This document shows positions 8,815-18,190 of a DNA stretch of 64,000 bases, piece by piece. The position numbers and the translations under genes are program-made. A model generated the notes under the pieces. That model made no database searches and had not been told where the DNA came from. It worked only from the letters and a program-made list of their open reading frames with translations. Source of the DNA: Pelomonas sp. Root1217 (GTDB lineage Bacteria; Pseudomonadota; Gammaproteobacteria; Burkholderiales; Burkholderiaceae_C); contig NZ_LMDC01000028.1 in assembly GCF_001425705.1 (NCBI RefSeq), forward strand, positions 310,946-374,945, read 5' to 3'. Positions within the stretch are counted from its first letter, which is position 1. Each line of letters begins with the position of its first letter.

Positions 8815-10500
8815 ATGTCCAGCAATCCCACCGCCGTCCGCGAGGTCCTTGAGGCCATCCTGAAGGCGTCCCGCGGCCAGGCCAGCCCCGAGGCCATCGA
8901 CGAAATTCGCGCCCGGCTGACCAAAGGGGGAAGCGTCGAGATGACCGACGAGGAGTTCGCGGCACTGTCCGAGTCAGAGTCGTGGCGGATCGAGGAGGCC
9001 CGCTCGCTGCTGCCGCTGGCGCGCGAGAAGTTCCCCCAAGTGGACCTGGGCGACATCGAGGCCATCCTCGAAAAGCTGGAGGCCATGCGCAAGACAGACC
9101 CGCGCAGCGCCGATGTGCTGCTGTCCGAGACGATGAAGCGCTATTGGCAACGCATCGACCCCCCGCGCCTGTCCAAGCGGCTGAAGGAGCTGAACGCGGC
9201 CGTGGGCGATGACATTGCGACATGCAATCGCGACTTGCGCAAGGCGCTCTCCGATTGGGAGGCGACGCTCAAGAAGGATGAGCAGGTGGCCGACCCCGTG
9301 GCCGTGGAGGCCGTGCAAGACCTGGCCGACGCGGCGCTGGCGGTGATGACGCGCTGGCGCGACGACCTGGCGGTGTTGCGCAAGACGCTGGAGGCCAACC
9401 CCAGCCAGGTGACGGACGAGGTGATCGACGAGGCGCACGAAGCCGCTCGCCTGGACCGCGAGGCCCCGAAGGCCGCCCTGGACCAACGGCTGAAGGAGTT
9501 GAGAACAGCCACCGCGAAGCTTCAGCTAGAGCAGGATGCGCGGCTGAGCAGCGCGGACGAGGTCTGGCTCAGCAACGCCTTCAACCGCCCCAAGAAGGCC
9601 AAGTTCGACGGCTTGGTCAAGGAGTATTGCGGCGAGCCGCCGAAGGACATGTCGGACGCCGCAAAGCGCATCCTGAACGCCAGGAAGGCCAACATGGTCA
9701 AGTACCTGGAGGCGCTGCAGGCCGCCGGCGAAGACAAGACCGAACAGAAGAAGGCCTCGAAACAAAAGCCCTCGGTCGTGCTGACCGAGTACCTCAAGAA
9801 TGAACCCGGTTGGGACACCTACGGCCCCTTGCTGCGCGAGCGGGCCAACGACTTCGACGGGCAAATGGGCAAGGCGAAGGCGGTGCTGGCGGCGCTGGTC
9901 GCCATCGGCGAGGCCAACCGCGGCGTCAACCAGTGGCTGGTGCGGCTGGCCGTCAACGGCACGCCCGCAGCCACGCTGGCGCGCTACCGCGCAGCCCAGG
10001 CCGACCTGGCCGGCGTGTCCGTACCCGGCACGTACGCGGCCAAGCTGGATGCGTTGATGGCCGACCTCACCTTCGACCTGACGGTATGGACCCGCCTCAA
10101 AGGCTGGGCGACGACGAAGAACCTGTTCCTCTCGTCCGTGGTGGCCTACCTGAAGACCGAGGACGAGACCATCGCCCGCCGCGTTGCGCAGGACTACTAC
10201 GGACTGGTGGCGGGCACCCGCCCCGGCAACACGGAAGAGGGCCGCATCGCCACCGGCCTGGTCGCGGGGGTGATCGAGCAAAGCAAGCAGCGCACCGTCC
10301 ACACGACGGCCACCGGCTCCGGGCACGCCTACAAGTACCGCTACGTCGGCGGCTTCGTGCACGCCGCCTGGGAGCTGCATGTGCATGAAGGCCACGCCAA
10401 CCTGTACCCTGCGTGGAAGACCACCTCCAACCCGCGCGAGCGCGTGGATGATCGCGACACCTACGTCATCAATGGCGCGTTGCGGGGACAGTTGACGTAG
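8815..10500 (+). CDS. Uncharacterised helical protein with His-rich C-terminal motif
   Basis: I do not recognise this 561-aa protein. The start at 8815 is chosen because GGAAGG lies 12 bases upstream and the protein from there (MSSNPTAVREVLEAI) has normal composition; the frame stays open further upstream without coding-like sequence. Residues about 1-480 are almost wholly helical, charged and rich in Ala, Leu, Lys and Glu, with likely coiled-coil stretches. No signal peptide or membrane helix is seen. The last 80 residues differ: they are Gly/Tyr/His-rich, with a short HVHEGH cluster near residue 522. It stands alone, with prolyl oligopeptidase divergent upstream and the GST gene convergent downstream. 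Confidence 0.8.
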   Translation: MSSNPTAVREVLEAILKASRGQASPEAIDEIRARLTKGGSVEMTDEEFAALSESESWRIEEARSLLPLAREKFPQVDLGDIEAILEKLEAMRKTDPRSADVLLSETMKRYWQRIDPPRLSKRLKELNAAVGDDIATCNRDLRKALSDWEATLKKDEQVADPVAVEAVQDLADAALAVMTRWRDDLAVLRKTLEANPSQVTDEVIDEAHEAARLDREAPKAALDQRLKELRTATAKLQLEQDARLSSADEVWLSNAFNRPKKAKFDGLVKEYCGEPPKDMSDAAKRILNARKANMVKYLEALQAAGEDKTEQKKASKQKPSVVLTEYLKNEPGWDTYGPLLRERANDFDGQMGKAKAVLAALVAIGEANRGVNQWLVRLAVNGTPAATLARYRAAQADLAGVSVPGTYAAKLDALMADLTFDLTVWTRLKGWATTKNLFLSSVVAYLKTEDETIARRVAQDYYGLVAGTRPGNTEEGRIATGLVAGVIEQSKQRTVHTTATGSGHAYKYRYVGGFVHAAWELHVHEGHANLYPAWKTTSNPRERVDDRDTYVINGALRGQLT

Positions 10501-10575
10501 CGGCCGGCTCGCCGCTTACTTCAACGCCATGCATCGACGCTCGGCCACCTCGTCCACCGTGCGCTTACGGTGCTT

Positions 10576-11220
10576 CTACCCCGCCTCAACCCGCACGCAG
10601 TAGGCCTCCAAGGTCCGCTTCCAGGCGGGCCTGGCCAGGCAGCGGTCCCGATAGGCCGCGAGGCCCGCATACGGTGCCATCAATGCCTGGTCTTTGATGC
10701 CCGAAATGAGTACATGCGCCATCAGGATGTCGGCGATGGTGAATGCCTCGGTCGCGACGAACTCGCGGTCGGCCAGCCAGCGTTCGAGGTTGGTCAACAC
10801 CCGGTGCACCCAGCCCACCAAGAACTCGCGGTGCTTGCCGCAGCTGCCGTCCGCCGTCCAGTCGAGCACCATCAGGGCGAGCATCGGCGGCTCGACCGTG
10901 TTCATCGCCGCAAAACACCAGCGCAGCACCTGGGCCTCACCGGCACCGTCGCTGGGCATCAGGCGCCCCGACTTGTTCGCCAGGTGGACGAGGATGGCGG
11001 CGGATTCGGACAGCACCAGGCCGTCGTCGTCGATGGACGGGATTTGCTCGAAGGGGCTGAGCCGGCGATAGGCATCGGTGTTCAGGTCGTGCGCCGGATG
11101 GTCCATGCCGGCGATCTCGAAGGGCAGTTGCATCTCCTCGAGTGCCCACAGCACACGCAGGTCCCGGGTATGGCCTCGCGCGCCAGCATTGACCTTGGAA
11201 AAACCATAGAGCCTGAGCAT
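10576..11220 (-). CDS. Glutathione S-transferase family protein
   Basis: A 214-aa protein with an N-terminal thioredoxin-fold half (MLRLYGFSKVNAG, RVLWALEEMQLPFE, and the cis-Pro and glutathione gamma-glutamyl site FEQIPSIDDDGLVLSESAAIL). The C-terminal half is all-helical with the capping-box region AFTIADILMAHVL. This is the standard cytosolic GST layout; the class cannot be fixed by eye. It is 26 bases downstream of the TPR-like lipoprotein gene on the same strand and is probably the last gene of the DUF4331 operon. Confidence 0.92.
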   Translation of the reverse strand: MLRLYGFSKVNAGARGHTRDLRVLWALEEMQLPFEIAGMDHPAHDLNTDAYRRLSPFEQIPSIDDDGLVLSESAAILVHLANKSGRLMPSDGAGEAQVLRWCFAAMNTVEPPMLALMVLDWTADGSCGKHREFLVGWVHRVLTNLERWLADREFVATEAFTIADILMAHVLISGIKDQALMAPYAGLAAYRDRCLARPAWKRTLEAYCVRVEAG

Positions 11221-11246
11221 GTAAATTCCTTCGTTGACATTCGAGC

Positions 11247-12308
11247 CTAGGCGGCCCGCGGTGCGTGACGGGCTTGCATGTACTGGCTCAGGGCAAGGGA
11301 CTCGCCCGTGCGGCCCGTCGCTTCGGCCGCGCGGATGGCCAGCTCGTAGGCGCGCCGCGTCGGGCGTTCGCGCAGATTGGCCTGGGCCCAGGTCCAGGCG
11401 CGCTGCGGGTCGTGGCCCGCGCCGAGGTAGAACTCGGCCGCATGGTCGGCGAAGGCCGCGGGATGGCGGGCCAGCAGAGCTTCAAAACGGTGGCGTGCCC
11501 CGTCGATTTCATCCTGTCCACGCGCCATCTCGCCCTGGCGCACGTGCAGCGCTCCCAGCAACGCCATGGCCTCGGGCTCATCGGTGTGAATGACGACGTG
11601 CAGCAGCCGCGCCTCTGCCGCGGCCTCATTGCCGCGCGCCAGCTCGATCTCGGCAAGGTGGATGCCGGCCGCTGCGTAGTCGGGCAGCAGCCGCAGCGCC
11701 TCGGCGTAGAAGGCCGCGCCGCGCGCCGGGTCGCCGTCCTGCTCGGACCACATCAGTCCGCGCGCGAAGGCAACGGCGGCGGCCGGAAAGGGCAAGGTCG
11801 TGTCCAGCTCGCGCAGCGCCTGGGCATAAAGGCGGTCGGCTTCCTCCAGGCGACCGACGGCGGCCACGCCGCGGGCCAACGCGCAGTGGCTGGCAAAGCC
11901 CGGCCGGCGCTCGGCCTCAGCCTGCAGCGCCGGCAAGGCTTCTGCGGCACGGCCAGTAGCGACCAGCAACGCTGCACGCTGGACAGGCGTGGCGCCAGCG
12001 GCATTGAGGTCTGCCTGAGCGTCGGCAAAGCGATGGGCGGCCATGCGGGCCCGAGCCCGCCGCTGGCGGTCGGCGGCACTGCCTGCCCTCGCCTCGGTCA
12101 GGGCCGCGGCGCGGTCCAGCACACGGTAGTCGGCCAGGAACTGCAGTCGCAGCAGCCACAGATCGAGCGCTGCCGGGTCGTCGGCCTGGCGCTGCAGCTG
12201 GTCGTCAAGATTGATCAGCGCGATGCTGCCCTGGGTGGTGGTGGCTGGCGGTGCGGCGCACCCTGAGAGAACGGCAATGGCCAGGGTGACAAGAAGGATG
12301 CGGTTCAT
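11247..12308 (-). CDS. TPR-like repeat lipoprotein
   Basis: A 353-aa protein with a lipoprotein signal peptide: MNRILLVTLAIAVLSGCAAP, lipobox LSGC, with acylation expected at Cys17. The rest is Ala-rich helical hairpins (for example RAALLVATGRAAEALPALQAEAE and AGIHLAEIELARGNEAAAE) that look like degenerate tetratricopeptide repeats. It is likely an envelope-anchored scaffold. The start overlaps the stop of the upstream DUF4331 gene by four bases (12305-12308), so the pair is translationally coupled and probably functions together. Confidence 0.85.
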   Translation of the reverse strand: MNRILLVTLAIAVLSGCAAPPATTTQGSIALINLDDQLQRQADDPAALDLWLLRLQFLADYRVLDRAAALTEARAGSAADRQRRARARMAAHRFADAQADLNAAGATPVQRAALLVATGRAAEALPALQAEAERRPGFASHCALARGVAAVGRLEEADRLYAQALRELDTTLPFPAAAVAFARGLMWSEQDGDPARGAAFYAEALRLLPDYAAAGIHLAEIELARGNEAAAEARLLHVVIHTDEPEAMALLGALHVRQGEMARGQDEIDGARHRFEALLARHPAAFADHAAEFYLGAGHDPQRAWTWAQANLRERPTRRAYELAIRAAEATGRTGESLALSQYMQARHAPRAA

Positions 12309-13513
12309 GGTGCGGACAGGAAGGGAAAGCGGGTGGTGGAGTGCTCGTGGTCGTCGCGTGTGACGCCGTCATCGGCGACGTCGGGCGTGCCGCGGATCAG
12401 CAGCGAGCGGAACACGGCGTTGACGTTCTGCAGCGGCGTGCGGCCTCCGCAGTCCGCCAGTGGCGGTGCCCCGAACGCGTTGCGCTCGACGGCGAGGTAA
12501 TGCAGGCAGCGCGTCTGCCGGCTGTCGACCCAGAGGCGGTCGTCGGCCAGCAGTTCAGCCAGGCGCTTGTAGCGACCGGGCGTCGCGTCCTGCGCATCGG
12601 CCAGCCACTGGTTGCCGGCCACGCCATCGAAGCTGTCATACAGCGCCAGGTTGCGGCCGATCTCGGTGGCAAAGCCTGGCCAGCCGGCGGGGTCGGCTCG
12701 GTTGTAGGCTTCCTTCAGCAGGTCGGCGATGTCTTCCTCGCCGACGGTGGCCAGCAGGGCGTTGCCGGTCAGCGCCCGGCCCATGCGGTCGATGGGTGCG
12801 CCGGGCGGTGGCGGCTCATGGGCCGGCGCGAGCTGGCGGCGCTCGGTGCGGCCCCAGACGGCCAGCAGCGGGCCGCCGGCGTTGACGAGGCCGAGATCGA
12901 CCGACACGACGATGGCCGAGGTCGTCCACCCCGCCAGGAAGTTGCGTGCCGGGCCGCCCTGGGTCTGGCCCCAGAGCTGGGGAATGCGCTTGAGCGTCTC
13001 GGCATCGAAGCGGCGAAAGGCGCTGGCGTCCTGCGGGGCCTGGCCCGCTCGGATGGCATCACCGGCTGCGTTCAGTGCGCTGCGTGTGCCGCGCACATTG
13101 TTGAAGTAGGGGTCGTCGCGCAGGCCGGCAAAAACGCGGAAGCGCCCGGCTCCGCCCGTGAGGCCTTCGGGGCTGCTGACGTCGCCCTGCAGCCGATCGG
13201 CGCGGCCGGCCCAGCAACTTGCGGCACCCGCGGCGTCGAATTGGCAGGCCACACGGGTACTGGCCGAAGTGCGGCCCAGGGCCTGGCCGCTGTCGACGTG
13301 GAAAACATACTGGACCTGGTCGGAAAAGCGTTTGCCGACGATGTCCATGACGAGATTGAGCCGCTTGCCGTCGGCAGAGGTCCAGGCGAAGAGATCGCCG
13401 ATGTCGGCAGCCGGGTCGGCGATGACGGTGGGCGTATCCAGGTGATCGGCAGCGATGGCGGGTGCCGTGGCAAGCGCGGCCAGCCAGACGAGGAGTGAGA
13501 GGAGGTTTTTCAT
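12305..13513 (-). CDS. Exported DUF4331 family protein
   Basis: A 402-aa protein with a signal peptide (hydrophobic core LLSLLVWLAALATAPAIAA, cleavage expected before DHLDTP). The mature N-terminus DHLDTPTVIADPAADIGDLFAW is the characteristic DUF4331 opening, with conserved His and Asp residues. It continues with VMDIVGKRFSDQVQYVFHVD and ends with a Cys-containing region. The biochemical role of the family is not established. It is the first gene of a minus-strand operon with the TPR-like lipoprotein and GST genes, and it diverges from the AraC-type regulator at 13609, which is the obvious candidate controller. Confidence 0.88.
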   Translation of the reverse strand: MKNLLSLLVWLAALATAPAIAADHLDTPTVIADPAADIGDLFAWTSADGKRLNLVMDIVGKRFSDQVQYVFHVDSGQALGRTSASTRVACQFDAAGAASCWAGRADRLQGDVSSPEGLTGGAGRFRVFAGLRDDPYFNNVRGTRSALNAAGDAIRAGQAPQDASAFRRFDAETLKRIPQLWGQTQGGPARNFLAGWTTSAIVVSVDLGLVNAGGPLLAVWGRTERRQLAPAHEPPPPGAPIDRMGRALTGNALLATVGEEDIADLLKEAYNRADPAGWPGFATEIGRNLALYDSFDGVAGNQWLADAQDATPGRYKRLAELLADDRLWVDSRQTRCLHYLAVERNAFGAPPLADCGGRTPLQNVNAVFRSLLIRGTPDVADDGVTRDDHEHSTTRFPFLSAP

Positions 13514-13608
13514 GGCACGCAGCCTAGGGAAGCCCGCCGCAGAAAACTTGGCAAAAACTGCGATGCCTGCTGACAGACTCTGTGCACCCGCTCTCCTAGG
13601 ATGCGGCC

Positions 13609-14478
13609 ATGTCCCTGCCCCAGCCCTCCTCGACCGAGGCCGAGCGCCGCTACCGCCCCATACAGCGCGGCGGCGGGCTCAGGCTGATGCATTGCCAATG
13701 CCGCGCCGGCCGGGGCGAGCGGGCCGTCGATGAGGAACACCCCGCTTTCTCGATCACGCTGGTGGACCGCGGCCAGTTCACCTACCGCACCCGCGCCGGT
13801 GGTGCCCTGCTCAACGCCGGCTGGCTGATGCTGGGCAATGTCGGCGAGGGCTATGCCTGCTCGCACGAGGACAGCGATGGCTCGGGTGACGACTGCACGG
13901 TGCTATCGCTGTCGCCGGGCCTGCTCGAGCAGACGCTGGGCGCCCTCGGTGTCGCCAAGGCGGCGAACCACTTCTCACGGGCCTGCCTGCCGCCGCTGCC
14001 GCGGGTCGCCGCCCTCTTCCAGGGGCTGGATACCGGTGGCGACGAGGGTTTCGCGCTGGAGGAAGCCACGCTGGCCATCGTGGCGCAGGTGCATCGCGCC
14101 CTGATCGATGGCGAAGCCCCGGCCGCCCTGCCACGGCAGGATGAGCGCGCACGCGCGGCAGCACATTGCATCGAGACACGCAGCGCCGAGGCGCTGACGC
14201 TGGAGGAGGTAGCCCAGGCCGCCGGCCTCAGCCCTTTCCATCTGCTGCGCGTGTTCCGCCAGTCCATCGGCGTGACGCCACACCAGTACCTGATGCGCAC
14301 GCGGCTGATGCACGCGCTGAACCTGCTGCGCGACACTCGCCAGCCGGTGACGGATGTGGCCTTCGACACAGGCTGGGCCGACCTGTCTAACTTCAACAAG
14401 GCCTTCCGCCGCGAGTTCGGCTGTTCGCCGCGCAGCCTGAGGAAGGCGGACCGCCGACAGCTGGCGCTGGAGGCTTAG
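13609..14478 (+). CDS. AraC family transcriptional regulator
   Basis: A 289-aa protein with an N-terminal cupin-like sensing half and a C-terminal AraC DNA-binding domain from about residue 185. The two helix-turn-helix units are LTLEEVAQAAGLSPFHLLRVF and VTDVAFDTGWADLSNFNKAFR, followed by FGCSPRSLRK. The N-terminal half has EHPAFSITLVDRGQFTYR, usual for ligand-binding cupins of this class. It diverges from the DUF4331 operon with 95 bases between start codons. Regulation of that operon is inference from position. Confidence 0.93.
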   Translation: MSLPQPSSTEAERRYRPIQRGGGLRLMHCQCRAGRGERAVDEEHPAFSITLVDRGQFTYRTRAGGALLNAGWLMLGNVGEGYACSHEDSDGSGDDCTVLSLSPGLLEQTLGALGVAKAANHFSRACLPPLPRVAALFQGLDTGGDEGFALEEATLAIVAQVHRALIDGEAPAALPRQDERARAAAHCIETRSAEALTLEEVAQAAGLSPFHLLRVFRQSIGVTPHQYLMRTRLMHALNLLRDTRQPVTDVAFDTGWADLSNFNKAFRREFGCSPRSLRKADRRQLALEA

Positions 14479-14483
14479 CAGGC

Positions 14484-15158
14484 CTACTCACCCCACTTGC
14501 CGATGTACTTCTTGTAGTTCTCGATCCAGCCGTTCGAGCCGAAGCCACCCTCGCTCTGGTGCGTGATGGCGATCGGCCAGGTGGCCAGGCGCAGGCCGGC
14601 GGTGCGGGCGCTGCGGCAGAAGTCCATGTCGTAGAAGTGGAAGTCGAAACGCTCGTCAAAGCCCACCTGCCTGGCACGCAGCGTGTCGCGCCTGGCGGCC
14701 AGCAGCACGCCATCCAGCAGTTCGCATTCCGCGGGCACGGGCCCGAAGGCCGAGATCTGGCCGAAGGGGCCGGTACCGTGGGAGACGATGCCGCTGAGGT
14801 TGGCGCGGTCGTCCCATTCGAACTTGGTGGTCGGGAAGGCCCAGGACGGCTGCATCGGTGCGCGGCGCTTGTTGCCGGCGACGCCGATGACGTCGAAGGC
14901 GTGCAGGGCCGCCATCACATGCTCGTAGAAGAAGTAGTCGTCCAGCCAAACGTCGTCATGGATGAAGGCCAGCACCGGCGCGGCGTCGGCGGCAGCGATG
15001 CGCTCGTTGTAGAGGATGGGCAGGCCGCGGCTGTTCTCGAAATAGACGCGCGGCCTGAGGCGGTCGTCATGAGCCATGCGGCGCAGCGACAGGCCCAGCG
15101 CCGACTTGTTCCAGAACTCTGTTTCGGTGGCGCGGGTGGCGCAGACGAGGTCGATCAC
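14484..15158 (-). CDS. GT-A type glycosyltransferase (GT2-like)
   Basis: A 224-aa protein with no membrane segment. PVLAFIHDDVWLDDYFFYEHV contains the DDV acidic motif of GT2-like enzymes that use nucleotide sugars. FDERFDFHFYDMDFCRSARTAG later matches the D-x-D/E-D acceptor-base region seen in rhamnosyl- and galactofuranosyl-type transferases. It is the last gene of the long minus-strand secretion and glycosylation locus, six bases after the 15165 gene. Donor and acceptor are unknown. Its product could extend a glycan begun by the GT41 enzyme of the same locus (inference). Confidence 0.83.
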   Translation of the reverse strand: MIDLVCATRATETEFWNKSALGLSLRRMAHDDRLRPRVYFENSRGLPILYNERIAAADAAPVLAFIHDDVWLDDYFFYEHVMAALHAFDVIGVAGNKRRAPMQPSWAFPTTKFEWDDRANLSGIVSHGTGPFGQISAFGPVPAECELLDGVLLAARRDTLRARQVGFDERFDFHFYDMDFCRSARTAGLRLATWPIAITHQSEGGFGSNGWIENYKKYIGKWGE

Positions 15159-15164
15159 GGCGGG

Positions 15165-16505
15165 CTAGCGAAGGTACAGAGCCAGCGTGTCGCAAGGCGG
15201 GTTGCGCACTGGTGGGCAGGGCGCCGTGCGGCGGGCGTTGTTGAGCGCATAGGCCAACTCGCGCGGGTGGTGCCATTGCTCGTAGAAGCGGCGCGAGGCC
15301 TGGGCCTGCTCGGCCAGGGACTCAGGCGTCTGCGCGGCCAGCACGCGGATGAAGTCGTCCGGCGTTTCCCACCACAGTGCTTCCTCGTAGATGAGGTCGC
15401 GCGTGGAGTGGTGCTTGGACAGCGTGCTCTGCTGGATCAGCACCGGCAGGCCGGCGCCCTGGGTTTCGACCAGGCCTTTGGCGCCCTGGAAGGGAAAGGA
15501 CGAAATGCACAGGTCGACGTCGCCATCGCGCAGATGGTTCCAGAGGCTGCGCACCGGCGGCTGGTATTGGAAGCGCGCCGGGTCAACGCCCGCACCTGTC
15601 AGCCGGTCGCGAAAGGCGTCGATGACGGGGCCAGGCAGCATGCCGATGTGCAGGTGCGTGCCGCCCACCTCGGCGAGGCGACGCAGGATGACGTCCAGGT
15701 AGTCGTAGCGCGCCGGGGCGATGAACTTGCCGGCCGAGCCGTGCGAGCAGGTGCGCAACTCGCCACCGGCCATGAAGGCATGCCCCGCACGGGCGCCCTG
15801 GTCAGGTGCGGTCAGCGGCCAGTAGACCGCGTGGTGCACGCCCAGGAAGTGCTGGCATTTGTGAAAGGACAGGTTGGTGCAGTCCACATGCAGCGCATGC
15901 GGCAGGTAGACGCCCAGGGCCATGTCGTGGTCGGCATGGTGGAAATAGGCGATCTCGCGCGCCACGCCCGGCTGCGCGGCCCCGACCGCGGCCACGTCGT
16001 AGTGGTGATGGAACAGCGTCAACAGGCCGGGCTTGAGCGTGGCGAGCTGCAGATGCAGCCACTGGAGCTTGTCGCGCAGCTGCATGGGCGGCGCCAGCAA
16101 CATCTGCACCGTGGGCGGCAGGTCGGCCAGGAAGTTCTGCAGGGGCAACTGGCGCTCATGCAGATTGGTCACCACCACGACATGGGTGAGGTCGGGCCGG
16201 GCGCGGATCACATCCTTCAGCGCGAGCGAGTGGCCGCCCTGGCCGTCGTACAGCTCGGTGGCCACGTGCACGGCGAGGTGGTCGTGATAGCTCTCGGGGG
16301 TTGCCAGGTTGAGCTGGCGCGCGGCCAGGGCGCCCGCAGCCAGGCAGAAGCGGTCCATCTCGGCGGAGCCGAAGACCAGGCCCTTGGCCCGCGGATCATT
16401 CAGCAGCGCGATGACGGTGTTGCTGAGTTCCATCAGCATGGCCGGCCAGTCGCCCGCGGCCTGCAGGCCATCCAGGCGCTGCACCAGGTTCAGGTATTGA
16501 GTCAT
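15165..16505 (-). CDS. Putative GT-B type glycosyltransferase
   Basis: A 446-aa protein that I place as GT-B-like by pattern only. VDLCISSFPFQGAKGLVETQGAGLPVLIQ near residue 330 resembles the nucleotide-sugar loop of GT41 and related GT-B enzymes (D-x-x-L-D-x-F-P then G-P-V). A conserved HHHYDVAAVG and FHHADHDMALG region sits in the middle. The end is a helical tail. It has no signal peptide. It lies 15 bases after the GNAT gene and six bases before the GT-A gene, all on one strand, so it belongs to the same glycan module. The family assignment is moderate. Confidence 0.68.
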   Translation of the reverse strand: MTQYLNLVQRLDGLQAAGDWPAMLMELSNTVIALLNDPRAKGLVFGSAEMDRFCLAAGALAARQLNLATPESYHDHLAVHVATELYDGQGGHSLALKDVIRARPDLTHVVVVTNLHERQLPLQNFLADLPPTVQMLLAPPMQLRDKLQWLHLQLATLKPGLLTLFHHHYDVAAVGAAQPGVAREIAYFHHADHDMALGVYLPHALHVDCTNLSFHKCQHFLGVHHAVYWPLTAPDQGARAGHAFMAGGELRTCSHGSAGKFIAPARYDYLDVILRRLAEVGGTHLHIGMLPGPVIDAFRDRLTGAGVDPARFQYQPPVRSLWNHLRDGDVDLCISSFPFQGAKGLVETQGAGLPVLIQQSTLSKHHSTRDLIYEEALWWETPDDFIRVLAAQTPESLAEQAQASRRFYEQWHHPRELAYALNNARRTAPCPPVRNPPCDTLALYLR

Positions 16506-16520
16506 TGAAGGGCCGGGGGG

Positions 16521-17078
16521 TCAGCGCGCGATGACGGCGATGCCGTCGGGCAGGTATTTCCTGTACTTCTCGAACGAGGCCTCCATGGCCTCGCGGGAGA
16601 TGGCGTAGAAGTAGTCCTCGCCCTCCTCCCGTGTGCGCACGGCGCCGAAGCGCTCGTGGAATTTCCAGACCGACTCGTTGGCCACCCTCACGCTGAAATG
16701 CGAGGCGGTGAAGCCCAGGCTCAGGGCATAGCGGTAGACCATCAACGCCGACTCCACCGCGAAGCCGCTGGGGCGGTTGTCGGCCAGGATCCAGGAGCCC
16801 CAGGAAAAGGAGTCGCCCTGCTGGTCGTACAGCCGCACGGTGCCGTGCCGGGTGCCGGCGTGGTCTTCGATGATGAAGTAGACCTGGCTGTCGTCGCCGG
16901 CATAGGCTTGCAGCCAGGCGCGCTGAGCGGCCACGTCGGACGAGGTTTGGGAGAGGTACTGGCCTTTGATTGGATCGGTGCGCAGGCCGACGATGAACTC
17001 GGCGTCGTCCGCCGTGGCGTCGCGCAGGACGATGTTCTTGCCCAGCACGCGGGCGGGCTTGACCAGAGTGATCGGCAT
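16521..17078 (-). CDS. GNAT family N-acetyltransferase
   Basis: A 185-aa Acetyltransf_3-type protein starting at the ATG at 17078 (MPITLVKPARVLG), which is preceded by an AAGGAG ribosome site. An upstream in-frame ATG lies inside the aminotransferase gene and is rejected. Visible features are the beta-strand region LRDATADDAEFIVGLR, the acetyl-CoA-binding segment SWILADNRPSGFAVESALM, and the final ANESVWKFHERFGAVRTREEGEDYF. GNATs of this length next to sugar aminotransferases often acetylate an amino-sugar nucleotide. As the locus also encodes a hexapeptide acetyltransferase, this one may act on a second amino group or on a protein (inference). Confidence 0.85.
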   Translation of the reverse strand: MPITLVKPARVLGKNIVLRDATADDAEFIVGLRTDPIKGQYLSQTSSDVAAQRAWLQAYAGDDSQVYFIIEDHAGTRHGTVRLYDQQGDSFSWGSWILADNRPSGFAVESALMVYRYALSLGFTASHFSVRVANESVWKFHERFGAVRTREEGEDYFYAISREAMEASFEKYRKYLPDGIAVIAR

Positions 17079-17092
17079 GGCGGCTCCTTTGC

Positions 17093-18190
17093 TCAGGTCA
17101 GCGCCCGCACGCTGCCGATCAGCTGGTCCACCTGGGCGTCGGACATGCCGGGCCACAGTGGCAGGCTCAGCACTTCGCGGTGGATCTGCTCGGTCAGCGG
17201 CAGGCTGCCCGCGGCCATGTCCAACTCGGCATAGGCCGGCTGCAGATGCGGTGGCACGGGATAGTGGATCAGCGTGCCGATGCCGCGCTCGGCCAAGGCC
17301 TGCTGCAGGCGATCACGCTCGGGATGCCGGATGACGAAGAGATGCCAGGCCGGCTCGGCCGGCTCGGGCACGAAGGGCAGCACGAGGTTGGCGCCGGCGA
17401 GGCCGTCCAGCAGCCTCGCGGCGATATGCCGGCGCTGCTGGGTGAGCGCGGCCAGCTCGGGCAGCTTGGCCGCCAGCACGGCGGCCTGCATCTCGTCCAG
17501 GCGCGAATTCAGGCCCTTGACCTCGTTGTGGTACTTGACCCGTGAGCCGTAATTGCGCAGCACGCGAACACGGTCGGCCAGCGCGGGGTCGTTCGTCGTG
17601 AGCCCGCCGCCGTCGCCCATGGCGCCGAGGTTCTTGCCGGGGTAGAAGCTCCAGGCCGAGGCATCAGCCAGGCTGCCGACGATGCGGCCGCCCCAGCGCG
17701 CGCCGTGGGCCTGGGCGCAGTCGTCCAGCACGCGCAGGCCGTGCTTGCTGGCGACGGCGTTGATGGCGTCCATGTCGGCCGGCTGCCCGTAGAGGTGCAC
17801 GGGCAGGATGGCGCGGGTGCGCGGCGTGATGGCCGCCTCGATGCGTGCCGGGTCGATGTTGTAGGTGCGCAGGTCGGGTTCGACGGGCACGGGCGTGGCG
17901 CCGCACTGGCTGACTGCCAGCCAGGTGGCGATGTAGGTGTTGGCCGGCACGATGACCTCGTCGCCCTCCCCCACGCCGAGCGCCAGCAGGCCCAGATGCA
18001 GGGCATCCAGCCCGTTGCCCAGCCCCACGGCATGGGCTGCGCCGCAATAGGCCGCCCACTGCGACTCGAAAGCTTCCAGCTCGCGGCCGAGGATGAACCA
18101 GCCGCTGCCGGCCACGCGGCTGAGCGCGGCGTCGATGGCAGCGCGCGAGGCGGCATAGGTGGGTTGCAGGTCGAGGAAGGGGAGCTTCAT
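17093..18190 (-). CDS. DegT/DnrJ/EryC1 sugar aminotransferase, FdtB/QdtB-like
   Basis: A 365-aa PLP enzyme starting [17 protein letters not shown] at 18190; its ATG overlaps the stop of the upstream FdtD-like gene by four bases. Family hallmarks are [54 protein letters not shown] and the PLP-binding lysine in [40 protein letters not shown] follows. With the fused ketoisomerase/acetyltransferase just upstream, the likely reaction is transamination of a dTDP-3-keto-6-deoxyhexose to the 3-amino sugar. Which epimer (Fuc3N or Qui3N) cannot be told by eye. RmlA and RmlB, needed to make the precursor, are not in the window. Confidence 0.9.
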   Translation of the reverse strand: MKLPFLDLQPTYAASRAAIDAALSRVAGSGWFILGRELEAFESQWAAYCGAAHAVGLGNGLDALHLGLLALGVGEGDEVIVPANTYIATWLAVSQCGATPVPVEPDLRTYNIDPARIEAAITPRTRAILPVHLYGQPADMDAINAVASKHGLRVLDDCAQAHGARWGGRIVGSLADASAWSFYPGKNLGAMGDGGGLTTNDPALADRVRVLRNYGSRVKYHNEVKGLNSRLDEMQAAVLAAKLPELAALTQQRRHIAARLLDGLAGANLVLPFVPEPAEPAWHLFVIRHPERDRLQQALAERGIGTLIHYPVPPHLQPAYAELDMAAGSLPLTEQIHREVLSLPLWPGMSDAQVDQLIGSVRALT

